Assembly (NCBI RefSeq): GCF_040095835.1
Contig: NZ_JBBMFT010000004.1
Location: forward strand, 270,988-334,987
DNA from: Flavonifractor hominis
Lineage (GTDB): Bacteria; Bacillota; Clostridia; Oscillospirales; Oscillospiraceae
DNA length: 64,000 bases
Direction: 5' to 3'
In this document: in pieces, positions 33,096 to 41,352 of the stretch
How the letters are laid out: each line of letters begins with the position of its first letter
Numbering within the stretch: position 1 is the stretch's first letter
The notes under the pieces: generated by a model
Database searches by the model: none
Seen by the model: the letters and a program-made list of their open reading frames with translations, nothing else
What the model was told of the DNA's origin: nothing
Made by a program: the position numbers and the translations under genes

Positions 33096-33969
33096 TATTG
33101 GTTCCATTTACTCGGCCACATCGGTGGCGGATGCCATCCGGGCCCTTCAGGCCGATCCTGCTGCTGTGGTTATCGCCGGCGGCACCGACGTACTCATCAA
33201 GATCCGGGAGGGTAAACTGGCCGGCTGTTCCCTGGTGTCCATCCACGAGCTGGGGGAGGAGCTGAAGAGCATCGCCCTGGCGGACAACGGCGATGTGGAG
33301 ATCGGCCCCCTGTCTACCTTCCGGGACGTGACCTTCAGCGACGTGATCCGCCAGAGTGTCCCCGTATTGGGGGAGGCCACCGACCAGGCCGGCGGACCTC
33401 AGCTGCGTGCGGCGGGCACCATCGGCGGCAACGTGTGCAACGGCATCACCTCCGCCGACTCAGCCTCCACCCTCATGGCGCTGGACGCTGTCATGGTGGT
33501 CCGGGGCCCGGCGGGAGAGCGGCGGGTGCCCATCTCCCAGTGGTACAAGGGGGTGGGCAAGGTGGACCTGGCCCACGACGAGCTGCTGGTAAAAATCATC
33601 ATTCCCCGGGAAAGCTATGCGGGCTTTACCGGCCACTACATCAAGTACGCCCAGCGCAGCGCTATGGACATTGCCACCCTGGGGGTGAGCTGCCTGGTAA
33701 AGCTGAGCGCAGACAAGCAGACCGCCGAGACTGTCAAGCTGGCCTTCGGCGTGGCCGGGCCGGTACCCATGCGCTCACCCGCCGCCGAGGCGGCGGTGTC
33801 CGGCCTGCCCATTGGGCAGGCCATCGAGGACATCGGCAAGGCCGCCCTCCAGGACGTAAATCCACGCACCAGTTGGCGGGCGTCCCGGGAGTTCCGCCTC
33901 CAGCTGGTGGAGGAGCTGTCCGGCCGGGCGCTGCGGGAAGCGGCGCGGAAGGGAGGGGCTCAGGTATGA
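33088..33969 (+). CDS. xdhB: Xanthine dehydrogenase, FAD-binding subunit
   Basis: A 293-residue CoxM/XdhB-type flavoprotein subunit. VVIAGGTDVLIKIREGKL is the first FAD-binding motif, QLRAAGTIGGNVCNG the second, and the C-terminal ~100 residues form the CO_deh_flav_C domain. It passes electrons from the iron-sulfur subunit to NAD+ or another acceptor in the cytoplasm. Overlaps on both sides with xdhA and the iron-sulfur gene indicate stoichiometric translation. Confidence 0.93.
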   Translation: MYDIGSIYSATSVADAIRALQADPAAVVIAGGTDVLIKIREGKLAGCSLVSIHELGEELKSIALADNGDVEIGPLSTFRDVTFSDVIRQSVPVLGEATDQAGGPQLRAAGTIGGNVCNGITSADSASTLMALDAVMVVRGPAGERRVPISQWYKGVGKVDLAHDELLVKIIIPRESYAGFTGHYIKYAQRSAMDIATLGVSCLVKLSADKQTAETVKLAFGVAGPVPMRSPAAEAAVSGLPIGQAIEDIGKAALQDVNPRTSWRASREFRLQLVEELSGRALREAARKGGAQV

Positions 33970-34454
33970 TGGAAGTTCTGCACTGTACCGTGAACAACAA
34001 GCCGGTGGAAGTGGGCATTGACCCCCGGGAGTCCCTGGCGGACACCCTGCGGGAGCGGCTGGGCCTCACCAGTGTGAAGAAAGGCTGTGAGGTGGGGGAG
34101 TGCGGAGCCTGTACGGTCCTGGTAGACGGGGTAGCCATCGATTCCTGCATCTACCTGTCCGTCTGGGCCCAGGGCAAGACCATCCTCACCGTGGAGGGAC
34201 TCCAGAACGAGAACGGAGAGCTGACTCCGCTGCAGAAGGCCTTTGTGGAGGAGGCCGCCATCCAGTGCGGCTTCTGCACCCCCGGCATCATCATGTCGGC
34301 GGTGGAGATCGTGGGCTCCGGCAAGCGATATACCCGGGACGAGCTGCGCAAGCTCATCTCCGGCCACCTGTGCCGCTGCACCGGCTATGAGAACATCCTC
34401 AATGCCGTGGAGCGGGCGGTGGATGAGGCCCACAAGTTTGTGGGGAAAGCATAA
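33966..34454 (+). CDS. xdhC: Xanthine dehydrogenase, 2Fe-2S subunit
   Basis: 162 residues. The plant-type [2Fe-2S] cluster is bound by GCEVGECGACTVLVDG plus a further Cys in AIDSC. The second, all-helical [2Fe-2S] cluster is bound by CGFCTPGIIMS and LCRCTGYENI. This is the standard XdhC/CoxS layout and length. The ATG overlaps the xdhB stop; a second ATG follows immediately. A strong bidirectional terminator begins at the stop codon. The name here is the iron-sulfur subunit, not the XdhC maturation factor. Confidence 0.94.
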   Translation: MMEVLHCTVNNKPVEVGIDPRESLADTLRERLGLTSVKKGCEVGECGACTVLVDGVAIDSCIYLSVWAQGKTILTVEGLQNENGELTPLQKAFVEEAAIQCGFCTPGIIMSAVEIVGSGKRYTRDELRKLISGHLCRCTGYENILNAVERAVDEAHKFVGKA

Positions 34455-34490
34455 AAAAAGACCTGCGGTTTTAACCGCAGGTCTTTTTTT
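34453..34490. terminator. Bidirectional terminator between xdhABC and the CoA-transferase operon
   Basis: AAAAAAAGACCTGCGGTT and its exact complement with a minimal loop and long T-runs on both strands, between convergent stops. Confidence 0.95.
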
Positions 34491-34494
34491 ATAA

Positions 34495-35151
34495 TCAGCA
34501 CATGGGCTTGAGATCGGGGGAGATGATCAGGGTAGCCTCAGTGGCGGCCTGAATCTGCTCCACAGTAAACTCGGGGTTGTACTCCACCAGCTCAAGGCCC
34601 TTGTCGGTGACATTCATCACGCCCATCTCGGTGATGATCTTGGTGATGCAGTGCACGGCGGTGTAGGGCAGGCGGCACTTCTTCAGGATCTTGGGATTGC
34701 CCTTGGCAGTGTGCTCCATGGCCACGATGACGTGCTTGGCGCCCACCAGCAGGTCCATGGCGCCGCCCATGCCGGGCACCTTCTTGCCGGGAATGATCCA
34801 GTTGGAGAGAGAGCCCTCCTCGTCCACTTCCAGGCCGCCCAGGATGGTGGCGTCCACATGGCCGCCGCGGATCAGGCCGAAAGAGGAGCAGGAGTCGATA
34901 AACACGCCGCCGGGGGCCACGGCAGCCGGAGCGCCGCCAGCGTCAGTGACGTACAGAGGATCCTTGTTCTCCTCGGTCAGGGTGCCGGTACCAATGATGC
35001 CGTTCTCGGACTGGAGAGTGACATGGACGCCCTCGGGCAGGTACTGGGGGACCAGGGTGGGCAGGCCGATGCCCAGGTTGACCACATCGCCGTCCTTGAG
35101 CTCCTTGGCGACGCGCTTGGCGATAAAGCCCTTGATTTCAGAACGATCCAT
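34495..35151 (-). CDS. 3-oxoacid/acetate CoA-transferase, beta subunit
   Basis: 218 residues. QSENGIIGTG holds the catalytic Glu49 that forms the glutamyl-CoA intermediate. VVNLGIGLPTLVPQYLP at the N-terminus and GMGGAMDLLVGAKHVIVAMEH are subunit B signatures. With the alpha subunit it would move CoA between short-chain acids such as acetoacetate, butyrate and acetate. The start overlaps the alpha stop (TAATG). Being next to thiolase, a CtfAB/AtoDA role in acetoacetyl-CoA metabolism is likely. Confidence 0.92.
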   Translation of the reverse strand: MDRSEIKGFIAKRVAKELKDGDVVNLGIGLPTLVPQYLPEGVHVTLQSENGIIGTGTLTEENKDPLYVTDAGGAPAAVAPGGVFIDSCSSFGLIRGGHVDATILGGLEVDEEGSLSNWIIPGKKVPGMGGAMDLLVGAKHVIVAMEHTAKGNPKILKKCRLPYTAVHCITKIITEMGVMNVTDKGLELVEYNPEFTVEQIQAATEATLIISPDLKPMC

Positions 35152-35840
35152 TATGCCTTCCCTCCATCCACAACGTAGTCCACGAACACGCCGTAGGTAT
35201 GCACGTTCTCCGGCGCAATCTCGCCGATCTCCACGACCTCGTCGGCCTCGGCGATGACCAGGTCGGCGGCAGTAGCCATGGGCAGGCTGAAGTTCCGGGT
35301 GGTGCCCTTGTACCAGACGTTGCCGGCCTTGTCGATCTTGTGACCGCAGATGATCGCCACATCGGCCCGCAGCGGGCGCATGTGCAGGTACTCGCGGCCG
35401 TCCACGGTGACCTTGCCCAGGACAAAGTCCTTGTTGTCCTCCACAATGGTGCCGACGCCAGTGGGAGTGAGCACGCCGCCCAGACCGGCGCCGCCGGCCC
35501 GGATCATCTCAGCCAGGGAGCCCTGGGGGATGAGATCCACCTTCATGGAACCGTCATGCATACGAACGGCAACCTCGGGATTGAGGCCCACGTGGGTGGC
35601 GATCAGGTGGCTGATCTGGCCGTTGTGGACCAGCTTGGCCACGCCGTAGTAATCCTCGCCCAGAGGACCGCCGGGCTGAGAGGCGTCATTGGAGATCAGA
35701 GTGAAGTTGCCCTTGCCGGATTTGGACAGGGCGTCGATAATCTTGTGGGCATTGCCGCAGCCCATAAAACCGCCGCACATGATGGTGGCGCCATCGGGAA
35801 TGAGCGCCACAGCCTCTTCCAGGGAAACAAATTTAGCCAA
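35151..35840 (-). CDS. 3-oxoacid/acetate CoA-transferase, alpha subunit
   Basis: 229 residues. IPDGATIMCGGFMGCGNAHK is the N-terminal Gly-rich CoA-binding motif and GGAGLGGVLTPTGVGT is the subunit A signature. It pairs with the beta subunit encoded directly after it. GGAGG precedes the ATG. It lies 45 nt after the thiolase gene in one operon (thiolase, alpha, beta), an order typical of acetoacetate or butyrate fermentation gene sets. Confidence 0.92.
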   Translation of the reverse strand: MAKFVSLEEAVALIPDGATIMCGGFMGCGNAHKIIDALSKSGKGNFTLISNDASQPGGPLGEDYYGVAKLVHNGQISHLIATHVGLNPEVAVRMHDGSMKVDLIPQGSLAEMIRAGGAGLGGVLTPTGVGTIVEDNKDFVLGKVTVDGREYLHMRPLRADVAIICGHKIDKAGNVWYKGTTRNFSLPMATAADLVIAEADEVVEIGEIAPENVHTYGVFVDYVVDGGKA

Positions 35841-35885
35841 TGGTGTTTCCTCCTATCGTTTAGTTGATATGTGAGAGACGGTGTC

Positions 35886-37145
35886 TCAGCACTTCTCAAA
35901 GATGGTGGCAACGCCCATGCCGCCGCCGATGCACAGGGTGGCCAGGCCGCGCTTGGCCTCGGGACGCTTGGCCATCTCATGCAGCAGGGTGACAATGATG
36001 CGTGCGCCGGAAGCGCCCACGGGGTGGCCGATGGAGATGGCGCCGCCGTTGACGTTGACCTTGTCCATATCGAAGCCCAGCTCACGGGCGACGGCGATGG
36101 ACTGGGCGGCAAAGGCCTCGTTGGCCTCCACCAGGTCGATGTCCTCGATCTTCAGGCCGGCCTTGGTCATGGCCTGACGGGAGGCGGGCACGGGGCCCAC
36201 GCCCATGATCTTGGGATCGACACCGCCCTGGCCCCAGCTGACCAGCTTGGCCATGGGCTTCAGACCGTATTTCTCCACAGCTTCGCCGCTGGCCAGCACG
36301 ATGGCGGCAGCGCCGTCATTGATGCCGGAGGCGTTGGCGGCGGTGACGCGCTGGACGTGCTTGCGGGCGTCGTCAGCGTGGACCTGGGTGGGCTCAAAGG
36401 TGTGGACGATCTCGTCCTCCACGCCCTCGGGACCAACGGGGAAGGCGCCCTTCAGCTTGGCAATGCTCTCAGCGGTGACACCGGCGCGGGGGAACTCGTC
36501 CACCTTGAACTCCACCATTTCCTTCTTCTTCTTGATCATAACGGGTACGATCTCGTCCGCAAACTTGCCGGCGGCCATGGCAGCCTCGGTTTTCTGCTGA
36601 GAGGAAGCGGCGAAGGCGTCCATCTCCTCACGGGTGATGCCCCACACGTCGGCAATGTTCTCGGCGGTGGTGCCCATATGATAGTTGTTGTAAGCGTCCC
36701 ACAGGCCGTCCTTGATCATGGTGTCCACGACCTTCTTGTCGCCCATGCGGGCGCCCCAGCGCTCGGCGGGGAGGGCGTAAGGAGCGGCAGACATGTTCTC
36801 GGTACCGCCGGCCACAATCACGTCGGCGTCACCGGCCATAATGGCGCGGGCGCCCTCAATGACGCTCTTCATACCGGAGCCACACACCATGCCGACCGTA
36901 TAGGCGGGAACGGAGTAGGGCAGGCCGGCCTTCACACCCACCTGACGGGCGGGGTTCTGCCCCTGAGCCGCGGTGAGGATACAGCCGAACATCAGCTCAT
37001 CCACCTGCTCAGGCTTCAGCCCGGAGCGGGTGAGCGCCTCTTTGACCACAACAGCGCCCAGATCGGAGGCGGGAGTATCCTTCAGGCTGCCGCCGAAGGA
37101 GCCGACCGCAGTACGGCAGCAATTAACAACATAGACTTCTTTCAT
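35886..37145 (-). CDS. thlA: Acetyl-CoA acetyltransferase (thiolase) with a mid-protein insertion
   Basis: 419 residues; clostridial ThlA has about 392. Catalytic Cys88 sits in VGMVCGSGM, His in GHPVGASGARI and the second Cys in CIGGGMG, so it should condense two acetyl-CoA to acetoacetyl-CoA. The extra ~27 residues lie after LKGAFPV and before TAANASGIND, containing EIVHTFEPTQVHADDARKH where related proteins have a short loop. The ATG at 37145 follows GGAGGT; an upstream in-frame start lacks a ribosome site. A promoter and Rex-like operator precede it. Confidence 0.93.
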   Translation of the reverse strand: MKEVYVVNCCRTAVGSFGGSLKDTPASDLGAVVVKEALTRSGLKPEQVDELMFGCILTAAQGQNPARQVGVKAGLPYSVPAYTVGMVCGSGMKSVIEGARAIMAGDADVIVAGGTENMSAAPYALPAERWGARMGDKKVVDTMIKDGLWDAYNNYHMGTTAENIADVWGITREEMDAFAASSQQKTEAAMAAGKFADEIVPVMIKKKKEMVEFKVDEFPRAGVTAESIAKLKGAFPVGPEGVEDEIVHTFEPTQVHADDARKHVQRVTAANASGINDGAAAIVLASGEAVEKYGLKPMAKLVSWGQGGVDPKIMGVGPVPASRQAMTKAGLKIEDIDLVEANEAFAAQSIAVARELGFDMDKVNVNGGAISIGHPVGASGARIIVTLLHEMAKRPEAKRGLATLCIGGGMGVATIFEKC

Positions 37146-37204
37146 GGTGCATACCTCCAGATGTAGTTTCAATTTCCGGAACAAAAAAGCTGACTTCACC
37201 ACCG

Positions 37205-37233
37205 ATTATACCTCGCCGTTTGTGAAAAAGCAA
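37205..37233 (-). promoter_or_regulatory. Sigma-A promoter of thlA
   Basis: On the minus strand TTGCTT, 17-nt spacer, TATAAT, about 60 nt before the start codon. Confidence 0.75.
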
Positions 37234-37269
37234 CTACAGAGCGTATGTAAAACGTCCATTTCCTTGGTT

Positions 37270-37287
37270 TTGTTAAAAAATTAACGA
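37270..37287. promoter_or_regulatory. Candidate Rex operator upstream of thlA
   Basis: TTGTTAA-AAAA-TTAACGA matches the clostridial Rex site TTGTTAANNNNTTAACAA at all but one base. It lies upstream of the thlA promoter. Rex is the NADH-sensing repressor of thl and butyrate genes in other clostridia. Confidence 0.5.
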
Positions 37288-37304
37288 TTTGCACAAACGG
37301 AAAA

Positions 37305-37342
37305 GACACGGAGCAGTCCACATTTGTGAACTGCTCCGTGTC
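37305..37342 (-). terminator. Terminator of the GntR/ABC operon
   Basis: The 13-bp arms GACACGGAGCAGT/ACTGCTCCGTGTC have a 12-nt loop, and on the minus strand the hairpin is followed by TTTT. It lies 9 nt after the permease stop. Confidence 0.85.
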
Positions 37343-37351
37343 ATATGGCTG

Positions 37352-39265
37352 TTATTGCGAGGTCCGGGTTTTAAACTGGGACTGCGTCAGCATGTGAGAG
37401 AGTTCCACACCGCCGTACTGGGTGAGCACTTCCAGGGTGCGGGTGGCAGTGGTCTGGGGGGTGATAGTAATGGTGCAGGCCTCATCCACAGGGGCACCCT
37501 CGGCCAGGAAAGTGAGGGAGAGGTCACAGTAATAACAGTTATCCAGCCGTTGCTGGTCCTCCAGCAGATAGCGCCGGCCAAGAGAGCCATCGGCCAGATC
37601 AGCCCGGATGGCCTCCAGCAACCGCTCCAGCGTATCTCCCGTGAAGTAGACGGTATAATAGCTGTCACTGTCGGGATCGTAGAGATCGCAGAGGGAGGCG
37701 TCGATGAGCCGGCTGTTTTCATCCACGTCGGAGAAGTAGCTCTCTTCCAGCAGACCGGGCTGATTGATGAGCGCCGAGAGCTGGGCGGCGGGGGTATCCG
37801 GATCCTCCAGCAGTTCGGGAGTGAGGGGGAGATCATAGCTGCGGATCAGCTCGCTCCCGTCGGCCAGGGTATAGCAGATGCGCAGGGAGGTGGAACCCTG
37901 GGTCTGAACGTTTGCCCCCTCATCGTTGTAGATCCAGTCCTCGCTATGCAGATTGGGGTCGTTTTCCAGTTCGGCCTTATGTGCCACGATGGAGCGGTGC
38001 AGGTCCGTGAGTGCCTCCAGCTCCTCCGGGTCGTCCAGCTTATAATAGCCGTACCACAGGCGGTCATGGGGGGCAGAGTATACACGGGAGATGGAGGCGC
38101 AGGTCACCTGGGAGGAGTCGGGGACCCGGTTCTCAAAACCGGGCAGATCCAGCTCCAGCACACACATGGCTACGCCCAGGCAGCACAGAAAGGCTACGCA
38201 GCCCTTCCAGCTGTGGGAGAAGATGCGGAAGCTCTTGCGCAGCAGCATCTCGGCAATGAAGTAGCCCACTGCGCCGCACAGCAGCATCAGCGCCAACAGG
38301 GGCCAGGTTCCCGAGGGCAGCAGGGAAGAGAGGGTGGAGTGGAGGGCAGTGCCCAGGCTCACCGCGCAGCAGAAGGCCACGCCGTACTTGAACACCGGCC
38401 GGACCCAGCCCACACTCACCACATCTCCGGCCCGTTCCAGCTGTCGGCGGCGGTAGACCAGCAGGGCCAGCACAGCCAGGCCCAGGCCGAAGAAGGCGTA
38501 GAGGATCACATAGCCCAGACCGTAATAATGGGCGCTGTCAAACAAATAGGAGCCGTTGGCATCCAACGGATAGGTAATCCCCGTACGGTTGGAGAAGAGC
38601 AGCAGAGGGGTAAACCAGTCGGCCATTGCCACCAGCCAGCCGGTGCTCTCAAAGCCGAAGAGCAGCTTTCCGGCCATGCGCTCCAGCAAGGAGGCCAGCG
38701 CGGCGGCCAGAAGATTGAGAATGCCGTAAAACACGGGCAGGGCCAGAATATGGCCGGTAAACATGGCGCAGAACACGGCGAAGGAATAGAAAAACAGACA
38801 CAGCAGGCTCTGTACCACCAGCCATATGGCCAGACTGTAGAGCACCACCGCACCCTGAGCCGCCTCGGCGGCCAGGGCCAGCAGAAAGACGATCAGATTA
38901 GGCGCCAGGAAAAAACACAGCCCCGACAGGTAGTTGGTGAGGAACAGCCCCTCCCGCCGCAGAGGCAGGGCGTGGAACAGCCCCACCGAGCGGCTGTTAT
39001 AGAGGTAGGAAAACACCGCCATGGCGGCCAGAATGGAAAAGATCAGAGCGGTGAAGGTCGCCGGGCTGAACCAGGCGTTTTCTTCCAGATACTGCAGGGG
39101 AAGCTCATGGGCCCGGACCAGTGTCCAGCCCTCCGCGCTCTCCAGCAGGATGCCGATGGGCAGCAAAAACAGCCAGATGAGTCCGTACAGCCCCCAGATG
39201 GGCCAGAAACGGGCCAGGTTTTTGCGGAACAGGGTGGGGTTAAAGTACGATGTCACGGACCGCAT
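37352..39265 (-). CDS. ABC-2 type exporter membrane subunit with large soluble C-terminus
   Basis: 637 residues. Roughly ten membrane helices occupy the first ~390 residues, including FLLPIGILLES, FSPATFTALIFSILAAMAVFSYL and a conserved YLYNSRSVGLFHALPLRREGLF loop of YtrC/ABC-2 permeases. A last helix near 375-390 is followed by ~250 soluble residues, rich in Asp/Glu and probably external. The substrate is unknown. The ATG at 39265 lies inside the 3' end of the ATPase gene and has GGGAGGTGAGG before it. It is co-transcribed with the GntR regulator, suggesting inducible envelope stress export. Confidence 0.82.
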   Translation of the reverse strand: MRSVTSYFNPTLFRKNLARFWPIWGLYGLIWLFLLPIGILLESAEGWTLVRAHELPLQYLEENAWFSPATFTALIFSILAAMAVFSYLYNSRSVGLFHALPLRREGLFLTNYLSGLCFFLAPNLIVFLLALAAEAAQGAVVLYSLAIWLVVQSLLCLFFYSFAVFCAMFTGHILALPVFYGILNLLAAALASLLERMAGKLLFGFESTGWLVAMADWFTPLLLFSNRTGITYPLDANGSYLFDSAHYYGLGYVILYAFFGLGLAVLALLVYRRRQLERAGDVVSVGWVRPVFKYGVAFCCAVSLGTALHSTLSSLLPSGTWPLLALMLLCGAVGYFIAEMLLRKSFRIFSHSWKGCVAFLCCLGVAMCVLELDLPGFENRVPDSSQVTCASISRVYSAPHDRLWYGYYKLDDPEELEALTDLHRSIVAHKAELENDPNLHSEDWIYNDEGANVQTQGSTSLRICYTLADGSELIRSYDLPLTPELLEDPDTPAAQLSALINQPGLLEESYFSDVDENSRLIDASLCDLYDPDSDSYYTVYFTGDTLERLLEAIRADLADGSLGRRYLLEDQQRLDNCYYCDLSLTFLAEGAPVDEACTITITPQTTATRTLEVLTQYGGVELSHMLTQSQFKTRTSQ

Positions 39266-40142
39266 AGTCCTCACCTCCCAGCTCATAAATAAAGATTTCC
39301 TCCAGCGTCAGGGGCAGTGCCTCCAGCAGAATGGGAGCAAAAGCCGCCAGCCGGTTGGTGATCTCGGTGGCGTTGCCCCGGATGATAAGAGTGTGGATGC
39401 GTCCCACGTGGGATACGTGGAGAATCTGCAGGTCTTCGGGCAGCTGGGGCAGCTCCCGTTCCTGAAAGACCACCTGCATCTTCACCACATTCTCCTGCAG
39501 CGCGCTCAGGGAGCGCTCGATGAGCACCTTTCCCCGGGAAAGGATACCCACATGGTCGCACACATCCTCCAATTCCCGCAGGTTGTGGGAGGACACCAGC
39601 ACGGTGGTGCCGTGCTCGGCCACGTCACCCATCAGCAGGCTCCACACCTGCCGGCGCATCACCGGGTCCAGCCCGTCCACCGGCTCGTCCAGTACCAGGA
39701 TGTCCGGCTTGCAGCAAAGGGCCAGCCAGAAAGCGCTCTGCTTTTGCATGCCTTTGGACAGACGGCGGATGCTCTGCTTTTCATTGATGGTGGTGAATAC
39801 GTCCTTGAGAGCCTCGTACCGCTTGGTATCGAACCGGGGATAAATGCCCCGGAAAAACCGCATCATATCCCGGGTGGAGGCGGACAGAAAATAGTACAGG
39901 TCGTCCGGAATGCTGGCAATGCGGGCCTTGGCCTCCGGGTTTTCGTATACCGGGTTGCCCTCAATCAGCACCGAGCCGCTGTCCTGGCGGTAGATTCCGG
40001 TGACATGACGCAGCAGGGTGGACTTGCCAGCCCCGTTGGGGCCTACCAGGCCGTAGATGGACCCGGCCGGCACCGTCATGGTCAGACCGTCCAGGGCCCG
40101 GAAGCCGTCAAAGGTTTTGACCACGTTTCTGGCTTCGATCAT
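39240..40142 (-). CDS. ABC transporter ATP-binding protein (YtrB-like)
   Basis: 300 residues. Walker A GPNGAGKST near residue 36, signature RLSKGMQKQ, Walker B ILVLDEPVDGLD and the H-loop VSSHNL are all present. The C-terminal ~80 residues form the accessory domain found in Ytr/Bcr-type exporters. It lies 2 nt after the GntR gene and overlaps the permease start by 26 nt, so the three genes form one operon. Confidence 0.93.
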   Translation of the reverse strand: MIEARNVVKTFDGFRALDGLTMTVPAGSIYGLVGPNGAGKSTLLRHVTGIYRQDSGSVLIEGNPVYENPEAKARIASIPDDLYYFLSASTRDMMRFFRGIYPRFDTKRYEALKDVFTTINEKQSIRRLSKGMQKQSAFWLALCCKPDILVLDEPVDGLDPVMRRQVWSLLMGDVAEHGTTVLVSSHNLRELEDVCDHVGILSRGKVLIERSLSALQENVVKMQVVFQERELPQLPEDLQILHVSHVGRIHTLIIRGNATEITNRLAAFAPILLEALPLTLEEIFIYELGGEDYAVRDIVL

Positions 40143-40144
40143 GG

Positions 40145-40519
40145 TTACACTCCTCTCTTCTCTCGGGCGGTGGTCTCCAGCCGGGCGGTCAGCTCTCCAA
40201 TCGTCGCACCCAGGAACAAAAGCTCGGCTGCGGCGGTATCGAACTGCAGCAGCAGGGCCGTCCGCCGGGCGGCGTTCACGTCGCTCTGGGGTGCGGCAAA
40301 GGAGCCCTTTCCCGCTACGGTGTAGAGATAGCCTTCCCGCTCCAATGCCTCATAGGCCCGCTGAATGGTGTTGGGATTGATGGCCAGGGAGGAGGCCAGT
40401 GCCCGTACCGAGGGCAGCTTGTCTCCCGCCTGGAGCGCTCCCGTCACCACCAGATGCCGCAGTCCGTCCTTCACCTGCTCATAAATGGGACGGGCGTCGC
40501 GGTAATTAAGTTGGATCAT
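40145..40519 (-). CDS. GntR-family regulator of the YtrA subfamily
   Basis: 124 residues: a winged helix (PIYEQVKDGLRHLVVTGAL, DKLPSVRALASSLAINPNTIQRAYEALEREGYL) and a short ~45-residue C-terminal dimerisation helix pair. This is the YtrA layout in which the regulator represses its own ABC operon until cell-envelope stress. The operator candidate at 40541-40565 lies directly upstream of the gene. Confidence 0.92.
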   Translation of the reverse strand: MIQLNYRDARPIYEQVKDGLRHLVVTGALQAGDKLPSVRALASSLAINPNTIQRAYEALEREGYLYTVAGKGSFAAPQSDVNAARRTALLLQFDTAAAELLFLGATIGELTARLETTAREKRGV

Positions 40520-40540
40520 GGGATCGTCTCCTTTCCGGAA

Positions 40541-40565
40541 ACTGTATTACGTGCGATAGTACAGT
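40541..40565. promoter_or_regulatory. Candidate GntR (YtrA-type) operator
   Basis: ACTGTAtTA and TAgTACAGT face each other across a 7-nt centre, 8 of 9 arm bases matching. It lies 22 nt upstream of the GntR start codon, where bound repressor would block the operon. Confidence 0.6.
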
Positions 40566-40708
40566 CAGTATACATGCCGCCTGAGCAAAAGTCCTTAATT
40601 CTTTCTGACGTTTTTCTGAAGGAATCAAACCGCCAAATTTCCAGTGACAAGGCCCGGACAGCGGCGTATAATAAGAGCAAATCCAAGCACGGCGGAGGTG
40701 TGGAAGGG

Positions 40709-41182
40709 ATGGATCGACAGAAATGGGAGGATTACCAGGCCTGTGTAGGCGACCTGCTGGGGTCGGCCCAGGTGCAGTCCATGAAGGCTATCCGCCATCA
40801 TCCTGGGGTATCCTGTTTTGAACACAGTGTGTTTGTGTCCTATGTGGCGTTCCGGCTGGCCAGGCGATGGGGAGGCGACGGCCGCACCGCCGCCCGGGCG
40901 GGGCTGCTGCACGACCTTTATCTCTATGATCCAAGAAGCCTGCCCTCCTACCGGCAGTGCTTTGCACACCCGCTGGCGGCTCTGGCCAATGCTGCCGCCC
41001 TGTGCGGAGCGCTTTCCCCGCGGGAGGAGAACTGTATCCTGGCCCACATGTGGCCCATGGCACGCCGCCTCCCGCGCTGCCGGGAGGCGGTGGCGGTCTG
41101 CCTGGCCGACAAGCTGTGTGCCACAGCAGAGGTTTTACAGATTTGGCGGGGCTTGGCTCTGCGACGGATGGCCTTGTCATAA
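40709..41182 (+). CDS. HD-domain phosphohydrolase-like protein
   Basis: 157 residues. HSVFVSYVAFRLARRWG gives the first His, AARAGLLHDLYLYD the HD pair and VAVCLADKLCA the distal Asp, together the metal site of HD-family phosphohydrolases. Relatives are annotated as HDIG/YfbR-like hydrolases with varied nucleotide substrates; none can be assigned. GGAGGTGTGGAAGGG precedes the ATG. It appears to stand alone; an extended -10 promoter for the next gene lies 126 nt after its stop. Confidence 0.8.
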   Translation: MDRQKWEDYQACVGDLLGSAQVQSMKAIRHHPGVSCFEHSVFVSYVAFRLARRWGGDGRTAARAGLLHDLYLYDPRSLPSYRQCFAHPLAALANAAALCGALSPREENCILAHMWPMARRLPRCREAVAVCLADKLCATAEVLQIWRGLALRRMALS

Positions 41183-41304
41183 GGAAGAATGTCTGTGTGA
41201 GAAGGACAGAGGCGGGCGGAGCCCGTCAAAAACGGACTGGTACGGTCCGGTACGAAAAAAAACACAGTTTTTTGTAAAATCCCGATGCAATTTTAACGGG
41301 GCTT

Positions 41305-41313
41305 TGTTATAAT
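41305..41313 (+). promoter_or_regulatory. Extended -10 promoter of the glmU-like operon
   Basis: TGT-TATAAT with a poor -35, about 40 nt before the start codon. Confidence 0.55.
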
Positions 41314-41352
41314 CGTTTTGTAATGAAATCAATTCATTGAGGTGATTCCATC

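Noticed and set aside
30750..33107. 785-codon ORF antisense to xdhA
   Set aside because: Antisense shadow; xdhA has complete catalytic motifs and a good ribosome site.
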